From Puccinellia tenuiflora (Eukaryota > Streptophyta > Magnoliopsida > Poales > Poaceae), in NCBI GenBank assembly GCA_012064385.1, contig QRDG01000528.1, forward strand, positions 62,001 to 126,000: a DNA stretch of 64,000 nucleotides. The letters run 5' to 3'. Positions 42,640 through 54,154 of this stretch are shown here, one piece after another. Each line of letters opens with the position of its first letter. The stretch's first letter is position 1. The position numbers and the translations under genes were made by a program. Below the pieces are notes generated by a model, which did not search any database, was not told the DNA's origin, and saw only the letters and a list, made by a program, of their open reading frames with translations.

Positions 42640-43970
42640 ACCCAACGTTTGGGCCTATCGCTACATGAATTTTCTAAGTTTTCTCGCGTACGAATGGTTT
42701 AGTGATTCAGTTTGGTTTCTCGTTTTCTGTTTCTGTTTCGATTTTCTGTTACCTTCGTCTGTAATTATTTTTCTTTTAGGTTTTCTCATTATTGATTTTT
42801 TCTTTCATTATTTATTTTGTTTTAGTTTTTGATTCTTTTATTCTTTATATTTTCTTTTTCTTTTTTGTTATGTATGTTTCTATTTCTATATTAAAAACCA
42901 ATGTTTTCTTTCTTTTTCATATTTACCTTTTCTTTGGAATTTTTTAATTTTTAATTTTTGTTTATTTTTTATTTTCTTTTCTCTTGTTGAAATAAGGAAA
43001 ATGTGAGCATATTTTACAAATAATATAAAGGTTCATATTTGGAAAATCATTTAAACAACATAAATGTTTGTACTGAAAAAATCGTTCAAATAACTTAAAT
43101 GTTTTTTTAGAAAATTGTTCAAATAAAATAAATGTTTATATTTTTAAAAAAAATCAACTTGTGTAAATGTAGTTTTTGAAATTCTTTAAAATAACATATA
43201 CGTTCATATTTTTAAAAATGTCATGGGTTAAATAAAGTATCCACGGATTTTAAAACCTGTTCATGGGTGTGAAAAGAGTACATTCACAGATTTTAAAAAT
43301 CTACAAGTTCAAAAAATTATGTTCATGGATTAAAAAATATTCACAGGTTCAAAAGTGCAATCACGGATTAAAATATGAAATACGAAATCATTATTACTTA
43401 TCATTTCTCTCATCTATTCCTTCTAGTTCGTTGCTTCTTCTTTCCGTTAATCCTTTTCATTTTTCTTTTCTGTTTCTATTTTCTATTTTCAATATTATAT
43501 TTAAAATTTTATTTTTATTTCATGTTCTTTTTTTTCTTTTTTTATTCAAGTTATAAGTTTGGTTTTTTTGTTCAAACAATATGAATGCTTTTATAGAAAA
43601 AATGTTCACATAACTTAAATGTTTATATTTAATTTTTTTAAATAATTTTTCAAATGAGTTAAATGTTCTTATTTGAAAATCGTTCAAGGGATTCTTGATC
43701 ATTTTCAAATTTGAACAAAATTCAATTTTGATCATTTTTCAAAACTAAAAACAACTTTCAAGTGAACAATTTTCAAATTTCAACATTTTAAAATTTTTAA
43801 CAAAATTCAATTTTGATCATTTTTCAAAACTAAAAACAACTTTCAAGTGAACAATTTTCAAATTTGAACATTTCTTAAAATTGAACAAATTTCAAATTTA
43901 AACATTTTTCAGCCCTAAACAATTTTCCAAATTTGAACATAAAATGACGGTGAACACAACCTATTTTCAG
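42640..43970. repeat. Third AT-rich repeat region
   Basis: T-rich (42720-42990), then copies of TTCAAATAACATAAATGTTC-like units (43020-43200) and GTTCATGG or TTCACGG units (43220-43370). At 43714-43868 there is a clean tandem duplication with period 85: AACAAAATTCAATTTTGATC at 43714 repeats at 43799. The unit vocabulary is shared with 54600-55500. No coding sequence. Confidence 0.7.
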
Positions 43971-44673
43971 CCCGGGCGGCGACGGCGAGGATGATGCTGA
44001 GGACGGTGGTGACAGCCCGTCGTGGCCAAGCGCGGGACTCCGGATCTGGACTCCCTGACGCGCAGCCTGAGGACGCCGCTTGATCTAGATTTTTCAACTA
44101 ATTTTGTTTCCGTGTTTGCCTGATTTTCTCATTGTGATTTGTGTGTCTTGACCCTAAATCTTCTTCGGGATTGATCCAAATATTAGCTTCGTGTTTGGCC
44201 TAGGCATCTGGATAAATGTATTCCGAAATCAGAATGGACAGAGAGATTCGCTTTCCTTTTTTACGTGAATTTGTTCTTTTTTACGCTTGAGCTCCTCGCC
44301 CTGCTACGGCCATGGCCAGCGTTGCCTCGGCCAGCTCCGTCTCGGCCGGCTGCGCTCGACCGGCAAGACCGGTGCCGCGTCCCGTCCAAGTCGCGTGCGC
44401 CCGCGGCCGCCATCACCTCAGGCGCACACGGCGCGCGGCGAGCTCAAACCCGTGTCCGGCAGGTCCTCAGTGGAGCTCGGGCGCAGAACAAGAGGCGGCG
44501 CGTGATTGACTCGGCTAGCTTGCCGTCGGCGAGCTCGTCACAGTAGCTGAGGAGGGAAGGAGCACGTGGAGCTCCTGGCGGAAGGCGCGGTGGAGGCGCT
44601 CCCTACTGCAGTAGAACTTGAGCGTGGAGCCGTCCACCTCCTCCCGGCTCTGCCGCCATGTGCGAGCTGGCCG
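43971..44673. other. GC-rich flank of the Copia insertion, unidentified
   Basis: Host sequence into which the Copia element inserted. It is GC-rich from about 44285. On the minus strand it can be read as protein-like (for example EEVDGSTLKFYCSRERL near 44640-44590), but frames are short and no family is recognised. It may be a decayed gene or another captured fragment. Confidence 0.3.
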
Positions 44674-45117
44674 TGTTAAGATCAACAATGCTAGTCTAGA
44701 TAGATCACGGTGAGCACTTTAGGGTTCTACCCTTCTACTGCTTAAAAACCGAGAGAGAGAGAGGGAAACCGAGAGAGAGAGGTCGGCGTGTCTACCTTCT
44801 CCAGGGAGTGGTGTCGAGCTCGAGCCTGAGGCCATGGTGGTGGTGAGTACGGTGAGGTGGTGATGCGTGGGTGAGTGAGATGGCGGCGGTGGAGAGCTTC
44901 CCGTCGGCCTAGCGCAACCCTAGATCGGATTGGGTGTATCGGTGGGGTCTGCGGTGCACGGTGAACCTCGTACCGTGTGCGTCCGGCCCCCCCACCTCTT
45001 TATATGCGCTGGCGACAGGGGCCCACCAACCATGAGGAGGTTGGGCGCCCCCGATCAGGGCGCGTTTGACCTAGGTTCGTGTGACCGTTGGGTCACAACG
45101 TGGAGATCGACCTAACA
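44674..45117 (-). repeat. 3' LTR of the Copia element (444 bp)
   Basis: Nearly identical to the 5' LTR except for a shorter GA microsatellite (about 44751-44784 against 50832-50880) and a few substitutions. Intact ends and a matching target duplication. Confidence 0.96.
44998..45006 (-). promoter_or_regulatory. TATA box in the Copia 3' LTR
   Basis: Minus-strand CATATAAAG in a GC-rich context; the same motif is in the other LTR. Confidence 0.55.
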
Positions 45118-45131
45118 TTCTCCCCCTAGAT
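45118..45131 (-). other. Polypurine tract of the Copia element
   Basis: Minus-strand ATCTAGGGGGAGAA ends immediately at the 3' LTR start TGTTAGG. Confidence 0.85.
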
Positions 45132-45301
45132 CTCACCTTTGCTTTTTCTTTTACTTTACTCATTTCATCACAAATCAATACATAGAGCATGTTTCATCAT
45201 CTCAGCTCAATTGCCGATAGAATCAGACAGCCACAATGTACCTCTCTGTTTTGAAACAAAACTTTTACTTTTGGGCCTCTTATGATCCAGGATCATAGGC
45301 T

Positions 45302-45847
45302 CTACCTTAAACCCATGCCGGCTAAGTGTTCCTTGAACACATTGGGAGGTAAGCCTTTCGTTAGCGGATCTGCAAGCATATACTTTGTCTTTATATGCTC
45401 GAGACTTATAGTGTGATCCTGGATTTTATCCTTCACAACATAATACTTTATTTCTATTGGCTTTGTAGCATTACTCGACTTGTTGTTGTGAGCATAAAAT
45501 ACTGCGGGCTGGTTGTCACAGTACATCTTTAGTGGTTTGTGAATACAATCCACCACCTTCAAGTCGGGTATAAATTTCTTTAACCATATCGCCTGCCCCG
45601 TGGCCTCATAACATGCTATAAATTCTGCATACATCGTTGATGATGCAACAATCGACTGTTTGGAGCTTCTCCATGAGATAGCTCCCCCTGCAAGGGTGAA
45701 CACATATCCAGACGTGGATTTTCTATCATCTTTATCCCCCGCAAAATCTGCGTCTGAGTACCCTCTTATCTCTAGGGAATCAGATCTTTTGTATGTTAGC
45801 ATGAGGTCCTTTGTGCCTTGCGCATAACGCAAAGCTTTCTTTGCCAT
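45302..45847 (-). pseudogene. Copia RNase H domain
   Basis: 181 residues with the Copia RNase H order: YSDADFAGDKDDRKSTSG near 29-46, SKQSIVASSTMYAEF near 62-76, YCDNQPAV near 109-116, IEIKYYVVKDKI near 132-143 and KYMLADPLTKGLP near 155-167. The D, E and D catalytic residues are present; the HIDI-type motif normally reading R.H is IKYYVV here. It is separated from RT by a TAG where Trp is expected just before MAKKALRYAQG. The ATG at 45847 is an internal Met, not a real start. Confidence 0.92.
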
Positions 45848-45928
45848 CTTCTAGTGCTCTAAGCTTGGATTTGATTGATATCTACCCAGTACCCCGGTAA
45901 CAAATGCTAAGTCAGGGCGAGTGCATAC
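45848..45928 (-). pseudogene. Copia RT-RNase H link with nonsense codons
   Basis: Continues the polyprotein frame (reads TRPDL and so on, near 45915) but has a TAA directly after SLQYA and a TAG just before MAKKAL. Both look like single substitutions of sense codons. Confidence 0.8.
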
Positions 45929-47896
45929 TTATGCATACTGTAAGCTTCCAACAGCCGAAGCATATGGTACTGACTTCATTTGATCGATCTCATATTGATT
46001 TTTGGGACATTGAAATTTCCCAAAACTGTCGCCCTTGACTATAGGAGCAGGTGTGGCATTACTCGCATGCATATTATATTTCTTTAGAACCTTTTCTGAA
46101 TATGCCTTTTGCGAGAGTCCTAACACTCCATTTTTTCTATCTCGGTGAATTTTTATGCCCAAAACATATGATGCTTCACCAAGGTCTTTCATATCAAAGT
46201 TTGAGGACAAGAACTTTTTCGTCTCTATTAGTAGACTAACATCACTGCTCGCAAGCAGGATATCATCCACATATAGGATTAGGAAAATATATTTCCCACT
46301 TTTAAACTTTGCATAAACGCAGTTGTCCTCAACATTTTCTTTAAATCCAAACCTTTTAATAGTCTCATTAAATTTCAGATACCACTGTCTAGAGGCTTGC
46401 TTTAATCCATAAATGGATTTCTTTAGACGGCATCCCATATCTTCCTCCCCCTGCATGATAAAACCCTTGGGTTGTTTCATGTAAACAATTTCTTCTAAAT
46501 CTCCATTTAGAAATGTCGTCTTTACATCCATCTGATGCAGCTCTAAATCAAAATGTGCAACTAGTGCCATTATGATTCTGAAGGAATCCTTACATGAGAC
46601 TGGAGAAAATGTCTCATTATAATCTATTCCTTCCCTTTGTGTAAATCCTTTTGCCACAAGACGTGCTTTATACTTTTCTACATTCCCTCTGGAGTCATAC
46701 TTTGTTTTGTAGACCCATTTGCAGCCTACTGTCTTGGCTCCTTTAGGAATCTTTTCTAAGTTCCAAACATCGTTGGAACTCATCGACCTCATCTCATCTT
46801 CCATAGCTTCAAGCCATTTCGATGAATGAGGACTTCTCATGGCTTCTTCATATGAGGTGGGATCACCTTCCATATGACCTATCTCAGTATTATATACATA
46901 ATCATTGGAGATAGCTGGCTTTTTAATTCTCTTAAACCTTCCAAGGTTTTCATTCTCTATGTTTGGCTGCTGCAGCTCCCTTTCATGCTCAACAACGGGC
47001 TCAGTCGGCTCCTGAAGGACAGGTTCCGAAACTTCACCCATAGTTGTCACGTGTGGAGTTACAACAGGTGCTTCCACCACAATCTCAGGGATTGTTGGTG
47101 TAGGCACAACAGGTAGCGAGAAAAATGGCTCCTGAAGGATCGGATTAGGTGGATGCACCCTCTTCTCCTCAAGATCAATTTTTCGGGCTACCATGCTCCC
47201 CCTCATCAGTTCGTCTTCTAAAAAGACCGCATGTCTCGTTTCTACAAACTTTGTGTATCTGTCTGAGCAGTAGAAACAAAAACCTTTTGACTTTTCGGGA
47301 TAGCCAATGAAGTGGCAACTGACTGTTTTGGGGACTAATTTTGCAATGTTTGGATTAAACAATTTTGCCTCAGCTGGGCACCCCCACACCCTAAGGTGTT
47401 GAAGGGAAGGTACCCTTCCTGTCCACAGTTCGTACGATGTTTTGGGCACCGACTTACTTGGCACTCTGTTGAGAAGATGAACGGCGGTTTTAAGTGCCTC
47501 CATCCATAAACCCAATGGCAGTGTGGAGTAGCTCATCATACTGCGCACCATATCCATAAGAGTACGGTTGCGCCTTTCAGCTACTCCATTTTGCTGAGGA
47601 TCGCCCGGCATTGTATACTGAGCGACTATTCCTGTCTCCTGCAAAAACCTCGCAAAAGGTCCAGGGACTTGACCATATGGAGTGTGCCTACCATAGTACT
47701 CCCCCGCACGGTCGGATCTCACTATCTTTATTCTTTTATCATGTTGATTTTCAACTTCAGCTTTGAATATTTTAAATTTATCCAAAGCTTCAGACTTTTC
47801 TTTGATTGGATAAATATATCCATATCGGGAGTAATCATCTGTGAATGTTATGAACGAATCATAACCATCCACACTTTTCACCGAAAAGGTCCACAA
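45929..47896 (-). pseudogene. Copia integrase and reverse transcriptase
   Basis: A 655-codon frame. The integrase core opens with [15 protein letters not shown] (about residues 17-31), then [12 protein letters not shown] (about 59-70), where the usual Gly before Glu is Ala, then [17 protein letters not shown] (about 103-119) with the catalytic Glu. A linker rich in Pro/Val/Glu spans about 255-330. RT begins near 375 ([20 protein letters not shown]) and has VDDILLAS in the YVDD box near 551-555. The frame ends at SLQYA by a nonsense codon. The upstream end is a frameshift against 47878-48153. Domain order IN-RT confirms Copia. Confidence 0.95.
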
Positions 47897-48153
47897 ATAT
47901 CAGTGTAGATTATTTCTAGTGTCGTTGTGCTTCGAGTTGCGCCCTTTTTAATTTGCTTTACAAATTTTCCTTTTATGCAATCGATGCACTGTTCTATATC
48001 TGAGAACTCTAATGGTGGAAGAATATCATTTTTAGCGAGTCTTTCTATTCTCCCCCTCGAAATGTGGCCCAAACGACAATGCCATAATCTCGACGAGTCT
48101 TGAGTTCTCTTTCTTTTCTTTTGTTCTTTATTCGACGCAGAAAACAATTTCAT
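47878..48153 (-). pseudogene. Copia pre-integrase zinc domain fragment
   Basis: 91 codons reading LWHCRLGHISRGRIERLAKN, then CIDCIKGK: the HHCC zinc domain ahead of the integrase core. It overlaps the preceding gag-protease frame by 26 bases and the next frame by 19, so two frameshifts isolate it. Confidence 0.9.
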
Positions 48154-49528
48154 TCACTTTATTCACAGAATAAATCTTTTCACGCAAGGATAATAAATAA
48201 AGCTCATTGTAGAGGGATGCAACCCCCACACGAATATTATTACACCAAATGGCACACTTGCCATGTCCAAAATAACACTCATGCTGTTCTTTGTCCAAAC
48301 GTGACACACTTATTAAATTTCTTTGCAAAGAAGGAACAAATAAAACATCTCTAAGCAAAATAGCGAAACCATCAGCCAACTCCAAAGAGATATCGCCAAC
48401 AGCTTCAACATCTGCCTGCACTCCATTTGCGACTTCAATGCATCCTTCGTTTCTTTGCATAATCCGCGTCGAATGGAACCCCTGTAAAGAATTTGCAACA
48501 TGAACAGTTGCACCTGAGTCAATCCACCAAGTAGATTTCGAAAACTGCGTATATAGGGATTCATTAACGAAGGAAACTATATTTTTACCATTCTTTGCCA
48601 TTATGGACTTTAGGAAAGCAGGGCAATCCTTCTTGTAGTGCCCAGTCTTCTTGCAGTGGAGGCATGTGTCTTTGTCCACTGGGAAGGACCTTTGCTGACT
48701 CTGAATGGGGCCTTTGCCATGTGGCTTTGAAGGGGAACCAGTGTTACCAAAGTTCCTCTTCTTATTATCCTTCACGTAGTTGATGGATCCACCACGTGCT
48801 TCTTTTAGCCTGTCCTCCTCTTGGACACACATAGCAATGGTCTTTTCCATGTCCCACTTGTCAGGGGACATGTTGTGGTTCACAACAAAGTTCTCGAACT
48901 CTTTTGGCAATGATGCCATGACTATGTGGATGAGGAGAACAGACTTGATCTCAAGATCAGGATCAATGGCCTTGAGCTTGGCAGCCATGTTGCACAACCT
49001 GAGGATGTGCTCTCTAATGCCATGCCCTCCTCCTGTGTACTTTTCAGTTACCAGTTGCTTCAGCAACTGGGTGCCATAGATCTTTGAAGAGCCAGTGAAC
49101 TGGCTCTTTACTTTGTCGAAGAACTCCCCGACAGTGGCACACTCTGCAATTGAGCCCGCAATGGCGTTCTCAATTGTATTCTTTAAGAAGGCTAAGCTCT
49201 TCTTGTTGGTTGCATTCCACTTTTGCTTATTTATGGAATAAGCCAATTCCAATGGAGCATAGTCCCTTTTCTTCTTTTCCCAGTCATCGTCAGTGTCTTT
49301 TGCCTCTCTTTCAGGCTCTTTTGGCATGACTGGTGGTGGAGTATCCACCACCCAGTCCACCTCTGCACATGCAAGTGCCAAACCCACCTTTTTCCTCCAC
49401 TCGGAGTAGTTGTCACCTCGAAGGAGGGGAACATCCTTTAGGCAACTCATCAGGTGGTACCCTCCTAAAACAATCACAATGAGGTGAGAACTCTCAACAA
49501 ATTTCAACATTTGCATGAAATAAATCAA
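48128..49528 (-). pseudogene. Copia gag and protease
   Basis: A 466-codon frame. The true gag start is probably the Met in LMSCLKDVPLLRGDNYSEW (about residue 27); the residues before it look like read-through leader. UBN2-like gag features lie at about 30-220 (LRGDNYSEWRKKV, LPKEFENFVVNHN). The CCHC zinc knuckle CLHCKKTGHYKKDC is near 289-302. The protease active site is WWIDSGATVHVAN near 335-347, followed by the protease core (FVPSLQRNLISVSRLD). A frameshift near 48140 ends the frame ahead of the integrase zinc domain. Confidence 0.92.
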
Positions 49529-50735
49529 CGTTGGTCAAAATATGACATGCAAAAGTTATGCAATTTAAACTAAAACACCGTTGGGCAGAATTAGAAATAA
49601 ATGCATTTCACTATAATTAACTATGATCATGTTATTAACGACGTTGGTCATAAAATAACAGGACCACAATAATCATAATAATCTTTAACATGCTCTTTTT
49701 ACTTTTAATTCTATTGCAAAAGAATTTATAAGAGCAATTATTCTATTTGCAGCGGAAACTATTGAATAAAATTCTATTATCCTTTTACTTTTCAGAAGCA
49801 TTTCTTTTACTTTTCTGTTTCCTACACAATAATTTCGTTGGAGAATTTTTGCATAGGAAAAACTGGATGAAATTGCCTAAAAATTAGACAAAAACACCTA
49901 AAACTGCTTTTGAAATAAATAAAACAGAGAGAAACTGTCTAAAAAAACTGTTTAAAACGCGCGGCCCATACCACACGTTCTGCCACTTTCGGCCCACGGC
50001 CCATTTGCTTGCGCGACGCTCGCGTGCGGCGCGTAGCCAGCACTAACGGCCCACGGCCTTTCCACTTTCGGCCCGAGAGCCCGTCACCGCGCTAGGTTTT
50101 TACTCTCCACCGTCCGATGGGATCGGACGGCCACGCGCGCGAGTCGGAGGAACAAAACCACCGCCCCGCCGCCCCGATCCGAAACCCTAGCTCATTTCTG
50201 TTTTCTCCCCCCGCTCTCCTCTGTCCGCCGTGCGGCGCTTTAGGGTTAGGGGTTTCGGCCCGCCGCCGGCGTCCGGCGACGGCCACCATTTCCAGAGACG
50301 ACGACGACGCGCAACGGCGGCGCCCCCGTCCAGCTCCTTTCCCTCTCCCCCTTTCTGTTCTTCTCCGTCCGCTGGAGCAGATCGAAGCGAGAAGACGGCT
50401 CGGTGGTCTCCCTCTCGCCGGTCGCGCATCCTCCCTTGCGGTGGGTGCGCCGCCGTCGAGCGGAGAAGCCAGTGATGCCTCTGTTCTTTGCCCCCGAGGG
50501 GGTGCTCCTTCTTCCGACGCCTCGGCATGCCGATGCGCGTCGGATCGAGAGGGAATGGGGCGGCCTTGCGGCAGGCCCCCTTTGCCGGCGAGCCCGAGGG
50601 CACTCCGGTGGGTATCTTTTCCCTTTTTGCCTTTTTCCCTTCGGATCTGGCATTAGGGTTCTTCGGGGAGGGGATTCTTTGCAGGGTGGGATTTCTTTTG
50701 GATTTCTTTCTCTTTACTGAATCAATCTAGACCTA
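49529..50735 (-). other. Long leader of the Copia element, GC-rich in its outer half
   Basis: About 1.2 kb lies between the primer site and gag, long for Copia. 49530-49960 is AT-rich. 49960-50720 is GC-rich and, on the plus strand opposite to the element, reads like a grass 5' region: GAAACCCTAG near 50180, GGGTTAGGGG, then CG-rich sequence. Frames on both strands (50117-50656 plus; 50246-50653 minus) have no domain. It may be captured host 5' sequence in antisense orientation. Confidence 0.5.
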
Positions 50736-50740
50736 GAACC

Positions 50741-50755
50741 AGGCTCTGATACCAA
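50741..50755 (-). other. Primer binding site of the Copia element
   Basis: Minus-strand TTGGTATCAGAGCCT follows the LTR end directly; complementary to initiator tRNA-Met. Confidence 0.9.
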
Positions 50756-51214
50756 TGTTAAGATCAACAATGCTAGTCTAGATAGATCACGGTGAGCACT
50801 TTAGGGTTCTACCCTTCTACTGCTTAAAAACCGAGAGAGAGAGAGAGAGAGAGAGGGAAACCGAGAGAGAGAGAGAGAGGTCAGCGTGTCTACCTTCTCC
50901 AGGGAGTGGTGCCGAGCTCGAGCCTGAGGCCATGGTGGTGGTGAGTACGGTGAGGTGGTGATGCGTGGGTGAGTGAGATGGCGGCGGTGGAGAGCTTCCC
51001 GTCGGCCTAGCGCAACCCTAGATCGGATTGGGTGTATCAGTGGGGTCTGCGGTGCACGGTGAACCTCGTACCATGTGCGTCCGGCCCCCCACCTCTTTAT
51101 ATGCACTGGCGACAGGGGCCCACCAACCATGAGGAGGTTGGGCGCCCCCGATCAGGGCGCGTTTGACCTAGGTTCGTGTGACCGTTGGGTCACAACGTGG
51201 AGATCGACCTAACA
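50756..51214 (-). repeat. 5' LTR of the Copia element (459 bp)
   Basis: Ends TGTTA...TAACA as in the partner; 15 bases longer, mainly through GA-repeat expansion at about 50832-50880. A TATA motif lies at 51094-51102. Confidence 0.96.
51094..51102 (-). promoter_or_regulatory. TATA box in the Copia 5' LTR
   Basis: Minus-strand CATATAAAG, the likely core promoter of the element. Confidence 0.6.
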
Positions 51215-51904
51215 GGCCGCGCTTCCCGACGTTTGGTGGCGCGCCGTGCTATGCACGCGAAGAGTCCGCGCCCTTGGAACATCGTGCGCGCGCACGCATG
51301 CGATGAGTGGGAGTGGAGGCGTCCACGGCGATGTCGCGCGGGACAGGACGGACCGCCCGGTTCGACGTCCACGGGCACGCGCCCTGCTGCGCGAGGGACG
51401 GTGTTGATCCCCGGCGGGGAGGTGACCACAGCGACCATCGCTATGACGCGGAGGCGTCCACGGCGACGTCGTGCGGTTCGAGGGGATTCTCTTACGCTGT
51501 GGCGCCCTGAACATTAGCTTTGAGCCTTTGAATCCTACACATCATGTTACTTCTAATCCATTTCTCATGTATTAACGAGTTTACTTCTAATCATTTATCT
51601 TCATCGACATTCGAGTGTTCATAATGTTCCCAAACTTATGCCCATTTTCTTGCGATCAGGTAGGCGCGGGAGATCCAGGATGCAATGCCAACGCGACGAC
51701 AATGGGAGCGTTAGCTCGTCTGGGAGCCCGGCGGCGGGCATCATGTTAACGTTGAGCTTGAAGATGCTCACGTCGACCAAGAATATGCGCACTTGACCCA
51801 TTTATTCTAGTTCGTGGCCAGATTTTTAGAACAATGGTGTACTTTGATGTCATGGATAAGCTTCCGGGCTGCACCGTCGCGCCGAATCGGGGAAGCATTA
51901 GTTA
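51215..51904. other. GC-rich host sequence beyond the Copia element
   Basis: Continues the pre-insertion sequence of 43971-44673. It contains a direct repeat built on GGCGTCCACGGCGA (about 51316 and 51450) followed by GTCGCGCGG or GTCGTGCGG. From 51520 the sequence is AT-richer and unassigned. No gene is supported. Confidence 0.3.
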
Positions 51905-53404
51905 GGAACATCTGCTTCAGATAGGGAAAAAAGAAAAGTTTCGCTCCCGTTGCTCCCGCGGCGACCGGGGCGAAACCCTACCTCACCTCCTCTCCCCGTC
52001 CTCCCTACTCCTCCCCTCCCCCGCCGCCGCCGGCGTTCGCCGCCGGGCGAAGCCCGCGTGGTGCCAGTGGCGGCGGGCGTTCCTCTACCCGCTCGCGACG
52101 GGAGCTGCGCGGTAGAGCTCCTGCTGCTGCGGTGCGCTGCCATCTCGTGCGGATCGAGTCGTGGGGCGGCGGTGGGTCACGTCGGCAGTGTCCTGGCGGC
52201 GTGAGTGGCGATGGAGGCGGCGCAGGTCGGCGGCGATGTCCAGGATGGGGTCACGCCACGGCATCCGGCCATGGGCCAGATCTGGTCCGGCGGCGGCCCT
52301 AGGCCCTTTTGGGCCTGGCTCGACCAGCCGTTGGCGGCAGGGTGCGCCCGGCGGGCAGCATGGAGGCGCCGTGTTTGCCTTGCATGCACCTCTGCTGCCT
52401 CCTTGCGCCATGGATTCGAGCCAGGCGGGCTCGGATCTATCGTGGATCTCCTCCCGTTCGAACCGTTAGCAGCGCAGTGGGGATTCCTGCCACCCCACGG
52501 GCTCGAGATCACGGACGCCGGGGCGGCGGCCTCGGAAGGTGAGGCTGCGCGGGTGCTTTCCGGCAGGCAACGTGGCAGCGGTGGTGGCCTTCCCTTTGGC
52601 TATGTGGATGGCGAGGGGTTTGGCAGCGGGTGGTCCTGGTGTCGGTGTGGCTCTGGCGACGGCGACTCCCGAGTCAAGATCTGGAGGCCTCGTGCTGGCA
52701 AGGCGTCCCTTTTCGATGCCTTGGTATCTTGGATGACATGGGTGAGAATCCGAGCGAAAGCTCTGCGCTTTGGCGCCGGCGACGGTGGTGCCTTCGGGTG
52801 TCACTACCTTCTTGGGGGCGTCGTTGTGGGTATCCTGCCTGTGATTGGGTTCCGGGTGAAAACCCTAGCTCGTTCTATGAGCTCGGCAGCGGCGGCGCAT
52901 CGCGTCGTTACCCTCTTGGGGGCGTTGTCGCGGAGCTCAAGTCTCATCCGGGTGTAGCACGGTGGAGTCATCATCCTGGCGCGAGGCTTCTTCGACTTCG
53001 GCATAGAGTGGTTTCGTTGGCCTCCTATCTTTTACACGTGCCCTTGGTGTCACCATCCTCGGTTCTCGCTGTCTGTTGGCAGGATCGGCGCTCCACGGCC
53101 CGGAGCGAGAGGGCAGGCGGCCCTCTCCGACAATAGCTTGATGAGATTGGTGCACCGGGACTCGGTGGTCTTCCAAGGCGGCGCGGTCTCGCTCTTGTCT
53201 GGTAGTCTAGGTCGTTACTCGTTTTGTGTGGCTTCTCCTATTTTCATGTTCGGCTTCGAGTTGGTGGCTTGCCTCTATCTCGTTTGTCATTTTCTCTTTT
53301 TGACTTGCTTGTTTGGGGATTCCCCACCACTTTGTATCAGTTTGGCCGGTTGGGCTTTATTTATAAAGCGGGGCGAAATGCTGTTTTGTGGGAACATCTG
53401 CTTC
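51905..53404 (+). mobile_element. Retroposon with 14-bp target duplication (LINE-derived)
   Basis: GGAACATCTGCTTC occurs at 51905-51918 and 53391-53404 and brackets a 1472-base insert. The insert starts AGATAGGGAAAAAAG and ends GCGGGGCGAAATGCTG plus TTTTGTG. The end word (TTTATAAAGCGGGGCGAAA) resembles 3' ends of Triticeae LINEs without a polyA tail. The body is GC-rich with several overlapping frames (longest 52205-52957), none with endonuclease or RT motifs. I read it as a non-autonomous LINE derivative. Confidence 0.75.
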
Positions 53405-54154
53405 TGAGCGTGTCTCAAGTGACGCCTCTCGATAAACTATCATGGTAGTGTTTTGTGTGATTATTTTTGGCGTGCACGTGTTTTCTAGCTTTTTGTCCAA
53501 ACACCAGTAAGTTACCCACCGATTTGGACACCTTGTTAAAATTTCAAAATATTGAAACTCTTTGTCACTCAAGGCACATACATGTGTTATCTTTCGTCTG
53601 GCAAGCATTGAACGAGGAACAAATAGTCCTCGGAATAGGGAAAGCATAAGAGAGAGTGAAGCGGACGAGCGAGCTACGCGCATACCTGAAGCAGGTGCAT
53701 AGCTCGGCAATGAAGCCTGAAGAAGAGCAAGTGAGGCAGGGGAGAAAAGGAGGAGGCGACCAGGGAATGTGGGACCAACAAGGTTGTCCATCGTGGGAAA
53801 AAGGCTATGCGCGCGAATACTTACTGGTGGGTATTTGTTAGAACCAACATTTCTCTCCTCCTTTTTTTCTCCGGATCTCAAAGCACTGACAAGCGGACAT
53901 GATAGCTCCCACACCCATGCGTGCATGTACATAACCATTTCCGTTTTGAAATGAATAAACTTTTTAAATTTGAAAAAAAAATTGAATGTGGAAATTTTTA
54001 ATTTGAACATTTTTGAAACATTTTTTAAAAATCATAAATAAGTGAAAAAAATGAAAAGAGAAATTAGTGGACGTTTCAGGCGACGCGACGAAGATCCGTC
54101 GCTAATGAGCCATATATAGGATTTGCGAGGTATATGGGACCCTGCGGGGGCTAG
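53405..54154. other. Unassigned spacer
   Basis: No credible gene. A purine-rich stretch at 53640-53770 and an AT-rich stretch at 53940-54060. Confidence 0.35.

Larger units (their letters stand above)
44674..51214 (-). mobile_element. Copia LTR retrotransposon, full length, mutated
   Basis: A 6541-bp minus-strand element with LTRs 44674-45117 and 50756-51214 and the 5-bp target duplication GGCCG at 44669-44673 and 51215-51219. Ends are TGTTA...TAACA. Order on the element strand: 5' LTR, primer site, long GC-rich leader, gag-protease, integrase, RT, RNase H, polypurine tract, 3' LTR. Integrase before RT is the Copia order. Frameshifts and nonsense codons break the polyprotein. Confidence 0.97.

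Noticed and set aside
52205..52957. 250-aa ORF in the retroposon body
   Set aside because: Overlaps other long frames on both strands, low-complexity composition, no known domain and no conserved neighbour.
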